Positions 10,071 to 19,874 of a stretch of DNA of 64,000 nt are shown here, piece by piece. The stretch lies in NCBI GenBank assembly GCA_003278705.1, contig QCDR01000005.1, forward strand, positions 1 to 64,000. The letters run 5' to 3'. Position numbers and translations under genes: made by a program. Positions within the stretch are counted from its first letter, which is position 1, and each line of letters starts with the position of its first letter. The stretch is from Prochlorococcus sp. AG-355-J23. GTDB taxonomy: Bacteria; Cyanobacteriota; Cyanobacteriia; PCC-6307; Cyanobiaceae. The notes under the pieces were generated by a model, which saw nothing but the letters and a program-made list of their open reading frames with translations, had not been told where the DNA came from and searched no databases.

Positions 10071-10099
10071 TTAAAAAAAAATTTAGTTTTTCTAAATTT
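10071..10099 (-). terminator. Rho-independent terminator after uvrA
   Basis: An 8-bp perfect AT-rich stem (AAATTTAG at 10079-10086 with CTAAATTT at 10092-10099, five-base loop) is followed on the minus strand by a run of Ts (10073-10081 read in reverse). It lies 33 bp beyond the uvrA stop in the right orientation to end recN-uvrA transcription. The stem is weak in GC, but the architecture is canonical. Confidence 0.6.
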
Positions 10100-10131
10100 A
10101 TTAAAATACAAAGAAATACAACAAGAATATT

Positions 10132-13035
10132 CTATTTAAGAACCTTTTTAAGATATTTTGCCGTATGACTTGCAGGATTTTTAGCTACATCCTCAGGAAT
10201 ACCTTCTGCAATAATCTCACCTCCTTTATCCCCTCCATCGGGTCCTAAATCTATAATCCAATCTGAACATCTAATAACATCTAAATTATGTTCAATAACA
10301 ATTACTGAATTACCTTTATCTACCAAACGTTGTATCACATCCATTAATTTATGGACATCATAAAAACTTAAACCTGTAGTTGGTTCATCAATCAAATATA
10401 AAGTTTTTCCAGTAGCCCTTTTTGACAATTCCGTAGCTAACTTAACTCTTTGGGCCTCTCCACCAGATAATGTAGGTGCTGGTTGACCTAATTTGACATA
10501 TCCTAAACCAACATCTACCAATGTAGATAATCTATCAGCAGCTTGAGGTATTGCAGAGAAAGTTTCTGCAGCTTGTTCAACAGTCATCTCTAAAACATCA
10601 GATATATTGAAACCTTTATATTTCACTTGAAGAGTTTCCCTATTAAAACGAGCTCCCTTACATACTTCACATTGAACATACACATCAGGTAAAAAATTCA
10701 TTTCAATAACATTGACTCCCTGACCTTTACAAGCTTCGCATCTTCCTCCTTTCACGTTGAAGCTAAATTGACCAGCCTGATAACCTCTGGCTTTTGCTTC
10801 TACTGTGGCAGTAAATATCTGCCTTATAGGATCAAAAGCACCGGTATATGTAGCAGGATTTGATCTTGGAGTTCTTCCTATTGGAGATTGATCAATAACG
10901 ATAACTTTATCAATTGCCTTTAAACCCTTTAACTCTTTTACACCTTGAGGAAAAGGGACTTTTAAACCTAGAGAATGACACAATGCAGGATGAAGCAATT
11001 CATTTATCAAGGTGCTCTTCCCACTTCCACTCACTCCAGTTACAGAAACTAATCTTCCTAATGGAAATTCCACAGAAATATTTTTTAAATTATTTTTAGA
11101 ACAATTATTTAAGATTAAACTTTTTTTTACAGATGATCTTCTTTCTTTTGGAGTAGGAATAGACTTCCTACCACTCAGATAAGCTCCAGTTAACGAATTT
11201 TCTGAATTTAAGACATCTTGATAAGATCCTTTAGCAATAATTTCCCCACCATAAACACCTGCCCCTGGACCAATATCTACTAAATAATCTGCGGATTTCA
11301 TAGTATCTTCATCATGTTCAACCACAACCAAAGTATTTCCCAAGTCTCTTAAGCTTTTTAATGTTTCTAATAATCTGTCATTGTCTCTCTGATGCAAACC
11401 AATACTTGGTTCATCTAATACATATAAAACGCCAGTAAGACCTGCACCTATTTGTGTAGCTAATCTAATACGCTGAGCCTCACCACCAGACAGAGTCATA
11501 GCTGGTCTATCTAAAGTCAAATAACCTAAACCAACATTAATTAGAAACTTCAAACGTAAACGAATCTCTTTTAAAACCAATTCACCTATCTGCTTTTGTT
11601 TTTCTGATAAAGATATATTTTCTTTCTTTGTTTTACCTAAACCCATAATGCGCTCTACATGATTTAAGGTTTCAGAAACGCTTGTAGAAGTTAAGTCAGT
11701 AATGTTATATGGACCAAGTTTAACGGCCAAAGCCTCAGGTCTTAATCTTTTTCCGGAACATGTCTTACAGGGAACTAATTCTAGATACTTTTCTAATTTT
11801 TGTTTAACTGATTCTCCATTGGCTTCATTCAATTGCCTTTCTAATATTGGTAAAATCCCCTCAAAAGGTCTTTCAAAACCACTAGAAGTTTTAAAACGAC
11901 TATCAGCTTGAATTGATATTGGTTTATCCGATCCCAAAAGTAGAACTTGTTTTTGCAAATCACTTAAATCTTTCCAAGGAGTTTTTAATTCAAAACCATA
12001 AGCTTGTCCTACAGAGTAAAGTAAAGAGAAATAATAAGTATTATCTTTCTCACTCCAAGGAGCTATTGCAGCATAAACAGGCAATGTTTTATCAGGTATA
12101 ACTCTATCTGCAGTAAATTTTTTTAAATAACCAATCCCATGACAATCTGGACAGGCACCATATGGGCTATTAAAAGAAAATAATCTAGGAGAAAGTTCTT
12201 CAACAATAGAGCCATGTACAGGACATGCATAATTTTCTGAGTAAAGTTTTTCTCTCTCTAAGTTAGAAGGCAAATTTTCTCCTTTTTTTGGAACAACTTC
12301 TACTATTGCTAAGCCATCGCCTCTTTTAAGACAAGTTTGTAGTGAATCATTTAATCTTTCTTGTATTCCTTCTCTTGCAATTAATCTATCAACTACTACC
12401 TCAATATTATGAATTTGATTTTTATCTAATTCAATACTATCAGCAAGTTCTCTTACCTCACCATTGATTCTTACCCTAGCAAATCCTTCAGCAGCTAGTC
12501 CGCTTATTAATTTTGTATGTGTTCCTTTCTTACCTCTTACAACAGGAGCCAACAATTGGTACCTTGTTCCTTCTGGTAAAAGGAGAATTTGATCCACCAT
12601 TTCATCAATTGTTTGAGGCGCAATTGGAGTCCCACAGTGGTGACAATGCGGCTCACCAGCACGACCAAACAATAATCTTAAATAATCTTGTATTTCTGTT
12701 ACTGTTCCAACTGTTGATCGAGGATTATGACTTGTAGATTTTTGATCAATTGAAATAGCAGGTGATAAACCTTCAATATTGTCAACATCTGGTTTATCTA
12801 CTTGGCCCAAAAATTGCCTTGCATATGCAGAAAGACTCTCAACATATCTTCTTTGACCTTCAGCAAAAATAGTATCAAAGGCAAGAGAACTTTTACCACT
12901 TCCACTGACACCTGTAAAAACTATAAATTTATTCCTCGGTAGAGAAAGATCAATATTTTTTAAATTATGCTGACGAGCTCCCCTAATATTAATTGAGTTA
13001 TCTTCTCCAAAACTACTATCAACTTTATTAACCAT
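10132..13035 (-). CDS. uvrA: Excinuclease ABC subunit A
   Basis: The damage-recognition ATPase of nucleotide excision repair, a cytoplasmic dimer that loads UvrB. Two ABC modules are visible: the first Walker A (GVSGSGKSSLAFD, about residue 41), the first signature TLSGGEAQRIRLATQ, the second Walker A (GVSGSGKSTLINEL) and the second signature TLSGGEAQRVKLATEL. Zinc-binding Cys pairs appear as CHHCG, CPDCHGIG and CEACKGQG/CEVCKGARF. The 967-residue length is typical. The ATG at 13035 is followed by a short leader before NIRGARQHNLKNI. recN lies 54 bp upstream on the same strand, so the two repair genes probably form an operon ended by the hairpin at 10071-10099. I saw no convincing LexA box upstream. 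Confidence 0.98.
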   Translation of the reverse strand: MVNKVDSSFGEDNSINIRGARQHNLKNIDLSLPRNKFIVFTGVSGSGKSSLAFDTIFAEGQRRYVESLSAYARQFLGQVDKPDVDNIEGLSPAISIDQKSTSHNPRSTVGTVTEIQDYLRLLFGRAGEPHCHHCGTPIAPQTIDEMVDQILLLPEGTRYQLLAPVVRGKKGTHTKLISGLAAEGFARVRINGEVRELADSIELDKNQIHNIEVVVDRLIAREGIQERLNDSLQTCLKRGDGLAIVEVVPKKGENLPSNLEREKLYSENYACPVHGSIVEELSPRLFSFNSPYGACPDCHGIGYLKKFTADRVIPDKTLPVYAAIAPWSEKDNTYYFSLLYSVGQAYGFELKTPWKDLSDLQKQVLLLGSDKPISIQADSRFKTSSGFERPFEGILPILERQLNEANGESVKQKLEKYLELVPCKTCSGKRLRPEALAVKLGPYNITDLTSTSVSETLNHVERIMGLGKTKKENISLSEKQKQIGELVLKEIRLRLKFLINVGLGYLTLDRPAMTLSGGEAQRIRLATQIGAGLTGVLYVLDEPSIGLHQRDNDRLLETLKSLRDLGNTLVVVEHDEDTMKSADYLVDIGPGAGVYGGEIIAKGSYQDVLNSENSLTGAYLSGRKSIPTPKERRSSVKKSLILNNCSKNNLKNISVEFPLGRLVSVTGVSGSGKSTLINELLHPALCHSLGLKVPFPQGVKELKGLKAIDKVIVIDQSPIGRTPRSNPATYTGAFDPIRQIFTATVEAKARGYQAGQFSFNVKGGRCEACKGQGVNVIEMNFLPDVYVQCEVCKGARFNRETLQVKYKGFNISDVLEMTVEQAAETFSAIPQAADRLSTLVDVGLGYVKLGQPAPTLSGGEAQRVKLATELSKRATGKTLYLIDEPTTGLSFYDVHKLMDVIQRLVDKGNSVIVIEHNLDVIRCSDWIIDLGPDGGDKGGEIIAEGIPEDVAKNPASHTAKYLKKVLK

Positions 13036-13089
13036 GTTTAAATCTAAATTATGATTTAAAAAGATTATTATAGTGGAATTTTTTCTATT

Positions 13090-14769
13090 TTACGCAACTG
13101 AGCGATCAAGAAGTCTAGAAGCATATTCGTTTACTTCGCATGAACCTCCACCTATAAGTTCTATTAGCTCATTTTTTCTCTGATTTTTTGTAGTTAATTT
13201 TGCAATTGAAGTATAAGTTATTCCATTAATTACGTTTTTAATAACTTTGAAATGAGCTGATCCCCTAGCAGCTAGGAATGGCTGATGTGTAATACATAAG
13301 ACTTGTTGATTTTTAGAAATTTCTTTTATGAGCTCAACCAAAGAAAATAAGGATTTACCACTTAAACCGCTATCAATTTCGTCTAAAAAGAAAGTATTGG
13401 ATTGTTTAGAAATACTAGATTTAATAGCTAATAGAAATCTTGACATTTCTCCACCAGAAATAACATTTGATAATGGAGCAAGCTTCTGATCAGGATTAGC
13501 CGAAAACAAAAAATTTATATCATCAATTCCATCTCCAGAAGGCTTGCATTCAAAAAATTGAATTGAAAAATTTGCATTTTCTAAACCTAAATTACTTAAA
13601 ATTGACATTACTGAATTTTGTAACTGTTTAGCAATTTTTTTTCTTTCAGTAGATTGAATAACAAATAAAGAATTTAGATCATTTTGTAAATTCTCAATTT
13701 GAGCTTTAATCCTGCAAATCTCATCACCTTGATCATTTTGTTGAAAATAAGTCTTTAATTGATTGCGCTTTTGAATTAATTGAGTTAGATCCAATGAAAA
13801 AGTTCTCTCTAAGTTTTTTAAAAAGAATAATCTTTTTTGTATTTCTGGAAGATTAGATTCATGATTTTCTATTTCTTGCAAATAGAATTTTAGATCAAGG
13901 ATTAAATCTTCAACATCAGCATGAATATTTAATAACTTCTCTCTAAATTTTTGAATCTTTAAATCGAAATCTGCTGTTTTATTTAAAATCTTTAATGATT
14001 GATTTATAAAAGAAGTTACTGACGGTTCATCATGATTGAAATTATTTAAATTTTCTAATGATGATTTTATTGAATTATTAATTTCAAGATTATTTACAAG
14101 TTTATTTTCTAATAACTCTAGTTCTAAAATTTCTTCACTTGAATTTAAATCAGCTTCTTCTAAACTCTTCAACATGTGTTTTATTACCAAGTTTTTTTCT
14201 TCTTGATTCCTAGAAAATTCTATTTTTTCATCCATTAAGCCTTTTAAAAGGCTAGTTTCTCCCCATATTCTTTTAATCCTTTCGCTAGTATCTCTAAATT
14301 CTTTAGAACATAAGTCATCAATGATTAGTCTTCTCTTGTCTAGAGAATCAAAGATAAAAGTATCAGATTGACCAGCAAAATCTATTAGAAATCCTCCAAG
14401 TTTTCCTAATAATTGTCTATTTATTGGTAAATCATTTAGGCTATATTTGGATAAGATTTTATTATTTTTTTTATAAGATTTTCTTTTAATTTGTAGTTCT
14501 GACGAAGTTATTTCAAAACCATTACTAATTAACCAATTATTAATTTGAAAAGAAGAGGAAAATATCGCCTCAATAACGCAAAAATCTTTTCCTGGACGTA
14601 TTAAATGTTTTAGAGGTATATTAGTTCCACCAAATAAAGCATTTAGGGAATCCAAAATTAATGATTTTCCTGAACCAGAATCGCCAGTTATGATATTCAA
14701 ACCTTTTTCGAAATTAATTTCTATAATTTCTATTAATGCAACATTTTCTATTTTTAGTTGTACTAACAT
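13090..14769 (-). CDS. recN: DNA repair protein RecN
   Basis: An SMC-like ATPase of recombinational double-strand break repair. The N-terminal half-ABC begins VQLKIENVALIE and contains the Walker A GDSGSGKSLILDSL. The middle is a long coiled coil rich in Glu, Asn and Lys. The C-terminal half has the signature VISGGEMSRFLLAIKSS, Walker B TFFLDEIDSGLSG and ITHQPFLAARGS. At 559 residues it is close to the usual RecN length. The ATG at 14769 begins exactly at the family start. It is divergent from the ABC1 kinase gene, with 68 bp between them, and upstream of uvrA on the same strand. Confidence 0.95.
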   Translation of the reverse strand: MLVQLKIENVALIEIIEINFEKGLNIITGDSGSGKSLILDSLNALFGGTNIPLKHLIRPGKDFCVIEAIFSSSFQINNWLISNGFEITSSELQIKRKSYKKNNKILSKYSLNDLPINRQLLGKLGGFLIDFAGQSDTFIFDSLDKRRLIIDDLCSKEFRDTSERIKRIWGETSLLKGLMDEKIEFSRNQEEKNLVIKHMLKSLEEADLNSSEEILELELLENKLVNNLEINNSIKSSLENLNNFNHDEPSVTSFINQSLKILNKTADFDLKIQKFREKLLNIHADVEDLILDLKFYLQEIENHESNLPEIQKRLFFLKNLERTFSLDLTQLIQKRNQLKTYFQQNDQGDEICRIKAQIENLQNDLNSLFVIQSTERKKIAKQLQNSVMSILSNLGLENANFSIQFFECKPSGDGIDDINFLFSANPDQKLAPLSNVISGGEMSRFLLAIKSSISKQSNTFFLDEIDSGLSGKSLFSLVELIKEISKNQQVLCITHQPFLAARGSAHFKVIKNVINGITYTSIAKLTTKNQRKNELIELIGGGSCEVNEYASRLLDRSVA

Positions 14770-14837
14770 GATAAATCTTCCATATAGAAAAATTAACTTC
14801 TTTTTTAAAAAAATAAAGGTTTTAAATATATAAAGTT

Positions 14838-16694
14838 ATGAAAGAAGATTTTACTGATTTTATTGAGGTATCTGGACTCTTAAATTACGATCCAGATACA
14901 ATTTCTAAAATTTACAAAAAAAATCCTAAAAGACTTTTAAAAAGACTTTGGCAAACACTCATACCTATTTTTGCTTACATCTTCTCCGTGGGATGGGATA
15001 AATTAACTGGAAGATTGAAAAATGAAAAGCAAGCAAGATTTAGAGCAAGAGAATTAACAAATTTGTTAGTAGAACTTGGGCCTGCATTTGTTAAGGCAGG
15101 CCAAGCTTTATCAACAAGGCCAGATATAATCCCAGGGATTCTTCTAGAAGAATTATCTGAATTGCAAGATCAACTCCCTGGGTTTGATGGCAATAAAGCT
15201 ATGGAGTTAATAGAAGAAGATTTAGGATACAAAATAAATGAGATTTTTTTAGAAATTGATAAAGAGCCAATTTCTGCTGCTTCTTTAGGGCAAGTACATA
15301 AAGCTAAATTAAAAAACGAAGAGATCGTTGCAATAAAAGTTCAAAGGCCAGGATTGAGAGAACAAATAACCTTGGATCTTTACATAGTTAGAAATATTGC
15401 TTATTGGCTAAAAAATAATATCGGATTAATAAGAAGTGATCTAGTTGCTTTGATTGATGAATTAGGCAAGAGAGTTTTTGAAGAGATGGATTATTTAAAC
15501 GAAGCTGCAAATGCAGAAAAATTTAGAGATATGCATAAACATAACAAAATGATTGCCGTGCCAAAAATTTATAAAGAAATAACTTCGAGAAGAGTATTAG
15601 CAATGGAATGGATAGAAGGTACAAAATTAACAAATTTAGAAGACGTAAAAAAATTAGGAATTAATCCTGATGAAATGATTGATATAGGAGTGCAGTGCAG
15701 TTTAGAACAGCTTTTAGAACATGGTTTTTTTCATGCAGACCCACATCCAGGTAATTTATTAGCCTTAGAAGATGGAAGATTATGTTATTTAGATTTTGGA
15801 ATGATGAGCGAAGTTTCCAGAGAATCTAGATCAGGATTAATTCAAGCAGTAGTACATTTAGTAAATAAAAACTTCGATAAATTATCTGAAGATTTCGTAA
15901 AATTGGGGTTTTTATCAGAGGAAGTTAATCTGGAACCCATTGTTCCAGCATTTCAAGATGTTTTCATTAACGCCGTTGAACAAGGAGTTTCGAAAATGGA
16001 TTTTAAAAGCGTTACAGATGATATGTCTGGTGTTATGTATAAATTCCCTTTCAGACTACCCCCATATTATGCGCTCATAATTAGGTCATTACTTACATTA
16101 GAAGGAATAGCTTTAAGCGTAGATCCAAAATTCAAGATATTAGGCGCGGCTTATCCATATTTTGCAAGAAGATTGATGGAAGATCCTGATCCACAATTAA
16201 GGGAAAGCCTTAAAGAAATGCTTTTTGATAATAAAAAATTTAAATGGGACCGTTTAGAAGATCTGCTTTCTAACGCTGCAAAGCAAACAAATCTCGATTT
16301 AGAAAAGCTTTTAGACGAAGTTATAAACCTTCTCTTTTCCCCAAATGGAGGATTCCTTAGAAGTGAGATAGTTGAAGGTTTAACAAATCAGATAGATTTA
16401 CTTAGTCTAAAAATATTGAAAAGTTTAAATAACTATCTTCCACAATCAATTAAATTAAATACTATTAACGAAAATAACAACTTGAATGACCTTATAATGT
16501 ATGTTGAGCCATTGAAAAACTTTTTAGACATTTTACAAAAAGTACCCGGATATTCAATTGACATTTTTATAAAAAGGGTTCCTAGACTTATAAATGAACC
16601 CTATACAAAAGAAATGGGTATAAAAATTGCAAAAAAAGTAACTGAAAAAGGAGTAGTAAGACTTGTCAAGATTGCTGCTGGTGCAAATATCTAA
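14838..16694 (+). CDS. ABC1/UbiB-family atypical kinase (ABC1K)
   Basis: A member of the ABC1K family, atypical kinase-like proteins that in plastids and cyanobacteria associate with plastoquinone/tocopherol metabolism and lipid droplets. The KxGQ motif is present (FVKAGQALSTRPD), along with the Ala-rich nucleotide loop SAASLGQVHKAKL, the lysine strand VAIKVQRPG, the catalytic loop HADPHPGNLLAL, and the metal-binding DFG (YLDFGMMSEV). At 618 residues it is the usual length for cyanobacterial members, with an alpha-helical C-terminal third. The specific substrate is not known. The stop is followed directly by the ATG of the DUF1400 gene, so the two are probably cotranscribed. Confidence 0.92.
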   Translation: MKEDFTDFIEVSGLLNYDPDTISKIYKKNPKRLLKRLWQTLIPIFAYIFSVGWDKLTGRLKNEKQARFRARELTNLLVELGPAFVKAGQALSTRPDIIPGILLEELSELQDQLPGFDGNKAMELIEEDLGYKINEIFLEIDKEPISAASLGQVHKAKLKNEEIVAIKVQRPGLREQITLDLYIVRNIAYWLKNNIGLIRSDLVALIDELGKRVFEEMDYLNEAANAEKFRDMHKHNKMIAVPKIYKEITSRRVLAMEWIEGTKLTNLEDVKKLGINPDEMIDIGVQCSLEQLLEHGFFHADPHPGNLLALEDGRLCYLDFGMMSEVSRESRSGLIQAVVHLVNKNFDKLSEDFVKLGFLSEEVNLEPIVPAFQDVFINAVEQGVSKMDFKSVTDDMSGVMYKFPFRLPPYYALIIRSLLTLEGIALSVDPKFKILGAAYPYFARRLMEDPDPQLRESLKEMLFDNKKFKWDRLEDLLSNAAKQTNLDLEKLLDEVINLLFSPNGGFLRSEIVEGLTNQIDLLSLKILKSLNNYLPQSIKLNTINENNNLNDLIMYVEPLKNFLDILQKVPGYSIDIFIKRVPRLINEPYTKEMGIKIAKKVTEKGVVRLVKIAAGANI

Positions 16695-17267
16695 ATGAAG
16701 CTTAGTAAAATTTTAATATTTAAAATATTTTTTATTTTAATAATTTCTCCATTATTTTTAAATGTTCCAAAAGCTAATACTGCTGAAGAAATTAAGATCA
16801 CATACAGCATATTTTCTAGAACAATTAAAGTGAATTCTTTAAAAACTTTTGCTAAAGAAGGTAAATCCACAAGAAAATTAAAGAGAATTTTAAAAGCAAC
16901 TGGGTCTCCTGATAAAGAAATTAGAACAGTCTTAAACAAAGATTTTGAAGTTCCTATTACCATTGCGAGCAAACTTGTATACTCTGAGATAGGAGATGTT
17001 TTTTTAAAAAGACTTTCATCTATTGTCCACCCACCCAGAGCAACTGATGAAAGAACAGGCATGCTAGCGCTTAGAGCAAGCGTGATTCAGGGTATTAACA
17101 TAGGTAATGGAAAAATAAATCTAATAAATTTTTTTGAAGGATATCCAACTAAAACTGTAATTTTAGATGTAAGCGCTTTGAGCAAAGTTATGAATAAAGT
17201 AGAATCGATTTCAGAATTATTAACCTTTTTCACCAATTCCCCTTTAAAAAAAATCAAAACAAATTAA
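16695..17267 (+). CDS. Secreted DUF1400-family protein
   Basis: Begins with a clear signal peptide (Lys-rich start, hydrophobic core FKIFFILIISPLFLNV, then a polar region around ANTAEE), so it should act in the periplasm or thylakoid lumen. The mature part (TYSIFSRTIKVNSLKTFAKEG onward) matches the DUF1400 domain, found in cyanobacteria either alone or fused in front of an alpha/beta hydrolase; here only the DUF1400 part is present (190 residues). The start ATG follows the ABC1K stop with no gap, and thrC starts 6 bp after its stop, so it sits inside a three-gene run. Function is unknown. Confidence 0.8.
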   Translation: MKLSKILIFKIFFILIISPLFLNVPKANTAEEIKITYSIFSRTIKVNSLKTFAKEGKSTRKLKRILKATGSPDKEIRTVLNKDFEVPITIASKLVYSEIGDVFLKRLSSIVHPPRATDERTGMLALRASVIQGINIGNGKINLINFFEGYPTKTVILDVSALSKVMNKVESISELLTFFTNSPLKKIKTN

Positions 17268-17273
17268 ACAACC

Positions 17274-18377
17274 ATGGTGTTATTAAATAAAATCAAAAAT
17301 AAACTACGTTTTGATTATAGAAAAAAAAGATGGCCAGGCCTTATAGAAGCGTATAAACAATATCTCCCAGTTACAAAGAAAACTCCTATTATTTCCCTCA
17401 ATGAAGGAAATACACCACTGATTTTAAGCAAATCAATTAGCAACTTAATTGGAAACGGAACAAAAGTTTTTTTAAAATATGATGGCCTTAATCCAACAGG
17501 ATCTTTTAAAGATCGTGGTATGACTATGGCAATTAGCAAAGCAAAAGAAGAAGGCCGTGAAGCAGTTATTTGTGCAAGTACTGGAAATACCTCTGCTGCT
17601 GCTGCTGCATATGCTTCGAGAGGGGGATTAAAACCTTATGTTTTAATACCAGAAGGATTTGTTGCACAAGGGAAGCTTGCGCAAGCACTAATGTATGGCG
17701 CTGAGATAATATCTATTAATGGAAACTTTGATAAGGCTCTTGAAATTGTTAGAGATTTATCCTCAGAACATCCTATAGAGCTTGTTAATTCTGTTAATCC
17801 ATATCGAATTCAAGGACAAAAAACGGCAGCTTTTGAAATAGTGGATGACTTAGGTCATGCTCCTGATTGGCTTTGTATTCCAATGGGCAATGCAGGAAAT
17901 ATAACTGCTTATTGGATGGGATTTAAAGAATATTCAAAAATTAAAAGAAATTTGAAATTACCAATAATGATGGGTTTTCAGTCCGAAGGCTCTGCTCCAT
18001 TAGTAAAAAATATAATAGTTAAAGATCCAGAAACAATTGCAACTGCAATAAGAATTGGGAATCCTGTAAACAGAGAAAAAGCAAAAAAAGTAAGAAAGGA
18101 AAGTAAAGGAGATTTTCAGTCAGTTACAGATCAAGAAATAATCAATGCTTATAAAATCCTTGCCAAAGAAGGGGTTTTTTGTGAACCTGCCAGTGCAGCA
18201 TCAGTTGCTGGACTGATTAAAAATAAAAATAGAATTCAGAAAGAATCTACTATTGTTTGTGTTCTGACTGGAAATGGTTTGAAGGATCCTGATTGCGCTA
18301 TAAAAAACAACGATGCTATTTTTAGGAAAAATATTGAACCTTCATTAAAAAATATAACTAAAATCTTAGGTTATTAA
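17274..18377 (+). CDS. thrC: Threonine synthase
   Basis: A PLP enzyme converting O-phosphohomoserine to threonine in the cytoplasm. The PLP lysine lies in [11 protein letters not shown] (Lys79), the substrate loop is [19 protein letters not shown], and the phosphate-binding segment [12 protein letters not shown] follows. The C-terminus has [15 protein letters not shown] and [12 protein letters not shown]. At 367 residues it is the short class of threonine synthase found in cyanobacteria and Gram-positives. It is the last gene before the AT-rich gap in front of dnaN. No obvious terminator was seen after its stop. Confidence 0.96.
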   Translation: MVLLNKIKNKLRFDYRKKRWPGLIEAYKQYLPVTKKTPIISLNEGNTPLILSKSISNLIGNGTKVFLKYDGLNPTGSFKDRGMTMAISKAKEEGREAVICASTGNTSAAAAAYASRGGLKPYVLIPEGFVAQGKLAQALMYGAEIISINGNFDKALEIVRDLSSEHPIELVNSVNPYRIQGQKTAAFEIVDDLGHAPDWLCIPMGNAGNITAYWMGFKEYSKIKRNLKLPIMMGFQSEGSAPLVKNIIVKDPETIATAIRIGNPVNREKAKKVRKESKGDFQSVTDQEIINAYKILAKEGVFCEPASAASVAGLIKNKNRIQKESTIVCVLTGNGLKDPDCAIKNNDAIFRKNIEPSLKNITKILGY

Positions 18378-18715
18378 AATCCAAAAAAAATAGTGTCTGT
18401 GGAAATCAATTAAAAACAAACTTGATCTGTTGAAAAGTACATAACAAAAAATTTAATTTGTTGAATAAATTTAAAATTTTCGAAAAAAGAAAAAAATAAT
18501 CAACAAATAAAAAATTTTTTACACATATTCTTTTCTTCGTAAACTAGGAAGACAAGCTATTTAATCTAAGAATTCCACAGTTCCCACAAGAACTACTACT
18601 ACTAAAATTTTTATCTTATTATTTATTTTTATATTAGAAACAAGTTAAAAAATAAATTTATTGAATTTAATTTACGAAAAAAGTATATTGTATTTGTAAA
18701 AAGTTCCAAATTCTG
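18378..18715 (+). other. Candidate replication origin (oriC) upstream of dnaN
   Basis: A 338-bp gene-free, strongly AT-rich stretch between thrC and dnaN. Three nine-base sites resemble the cyanobacterial DnaA box TTTTCCACA: ATTTCCACA on the minus strand at 18398-18406, AATTCCACA at 18571-18579 and GTTCCCACA at 18580-18588, the last two head to tail. Long A/T runs between and after them could serve as the unwinding element. In other cyanobacteria the origin lies next to dnaN, which supports the assignment. The dnaN promoter must also be in this gap. I could not compute GC skew. Confidence 0.55.
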
Positions 18716-19873
18716 ATGGAAATTATTTGTAATCAAAATGAATTAAATAATGCTATACAACTAGTAAGCAAGGCAGTTGCTACAAGGCCAACGCATCCAA
18801 TTCTTGCAAACATACTTTTAACAGCTGACGAAGGAACTAATAAAATTAGCGTAACAGGATTTGACTTGAATTTAGGAATTCAAACTTCTTTCGATGGAAC
18901 TGTTAAAAATAGTGGAGCTATTACTATACCTTCAAAACTTTTATCCGAAATAGTAAATAAACTACCTAATGAAACTCCTGTTTCTCTCGAAGTAGACGAG
19001 AATTCAGATAATATTCTAATAAAAAGTGACAGAGGTTCTTTTAATCTAAAAGGGATACCTTCTGATGAGTATCCTAATTTACCATTTGTTGAAAGCGGTA
19101 CTTCATTGAATATTGATCCTAGTTCTTTTTTAAAGGCTTTAAAATCTACCATTTTTGCAAGTAGTAATGATGATTCAAAGCAACTACTCACAGGTGTTAA
19201 TTTTACCTTCAAACAAAATTATTTAGAGTCTGCTTCTACTGATGGCCATAGATTGGCCGTTGCTTTAATTGGTAATGAAGAACATATTGAAAATAAAGAA
19301 AACTTATCTTCAAATGTTGATGATTTATCGGTAACTATCCCAACTAGATCACTAAGAGAAATTGAAAAACTAGTATCTTTGAGAAGCTCAGAAAATTCAA
19401 TTAAGCTTTTCTATGACAAAGGTCAAGTAGTATTTATATCTTCTAATCAAATAATTACTACAAGAACTTTAGAAGGTACTTATCCTAATTACTCACAATT
19501 AATTCCCGATTCTTTTTCTAAAATTCTAAATTTTAATACAAAAAAATTAATTGATGCATTAGAAAGAATTGCTGTTTTAGCTGATCAGCAAAGTAGTGTT
19601 GTAAAGATTAAATTAGATGATACAGATTTAGCTTCAATCAGCGCAGATGCTCAAGATATTGGAAATGCAAATGAATCAATACCTGTTTCTTATTCTGGAG
19701 AAAATTTTGATATTGCATTTAACGTAAGATATCTGTTAGAAGGTTTAAAAGTTATTGCTTCTGAAAATGTACTTTTAAAGTGTAATATTGCAACGACTCC
19801 AGCTGTTTTTGTACCAGAAGATAATCTTAACTCTTTTACTTATTTAGTTATGCCTGTGCAGGTTCGTTCTTAA
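18716..19873 (+). CDS. dnaN: DNA polymerase III beta sliding clamp
   Basis: The ring-shaped processivity clamp of the replicative polymerase. The first domain begins MEIICNQNELNNAIQLVSKAVATRPTHPI[...]; this and STDGHRLAV and the C-terminal VMPVQ (hydrophobic-cleft edge) are family landmarks. At 385 residues it is normal for a three-domain clamp monomer. The ATG at 18716 follows a purine-poor leader with no strong Shine-Dalgarno. The stop at 19871-19873 is followed one base later by the TTG start of the next gene. Its place beside the candidate origin fits the usual bacterial arrangement, although dnaA is not in this window. Confidence 0.97.
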   Translation: MEIICNQNELNNAIQLVSKAVATRPTHPILANILLTADEGTNKISVTGFDLNLGIQTSFDGTVKNSGAITIPSKLLSEIVNKLPNETPVSLEVDENSDNILIKSDRGSFNLKGIPSDEYPNLPFVESGTSLNIDPSSFLKALKSTIFASSNDDSKQLLTGVNFTFKQNYLESASTDGHRLAVALIGNEEHIENKENLSSNVDDLSVTIPTRSLREIEKLVSLRSSENSIKLFYDKGQVVFISSNQIITTRTLEGTYPNYSQLIPDSFSKILNFNTKKLIDALERIAVLADQQSSVVKIKLDDTDLASISADAQDIGNANESIPVSYSGENFDIAFNVRYLLEGLKVIASENVLLKCNIATTPAVFVPEDNLNSFTYLVMPVQVRS

Positions 19874-19874
19874 T

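Noticed and set aside
14770..14837. LexA/SOS box controlling recN-uvrA
   Set aside because: The 68-bp gap is A/T runs without a convincing dyad.
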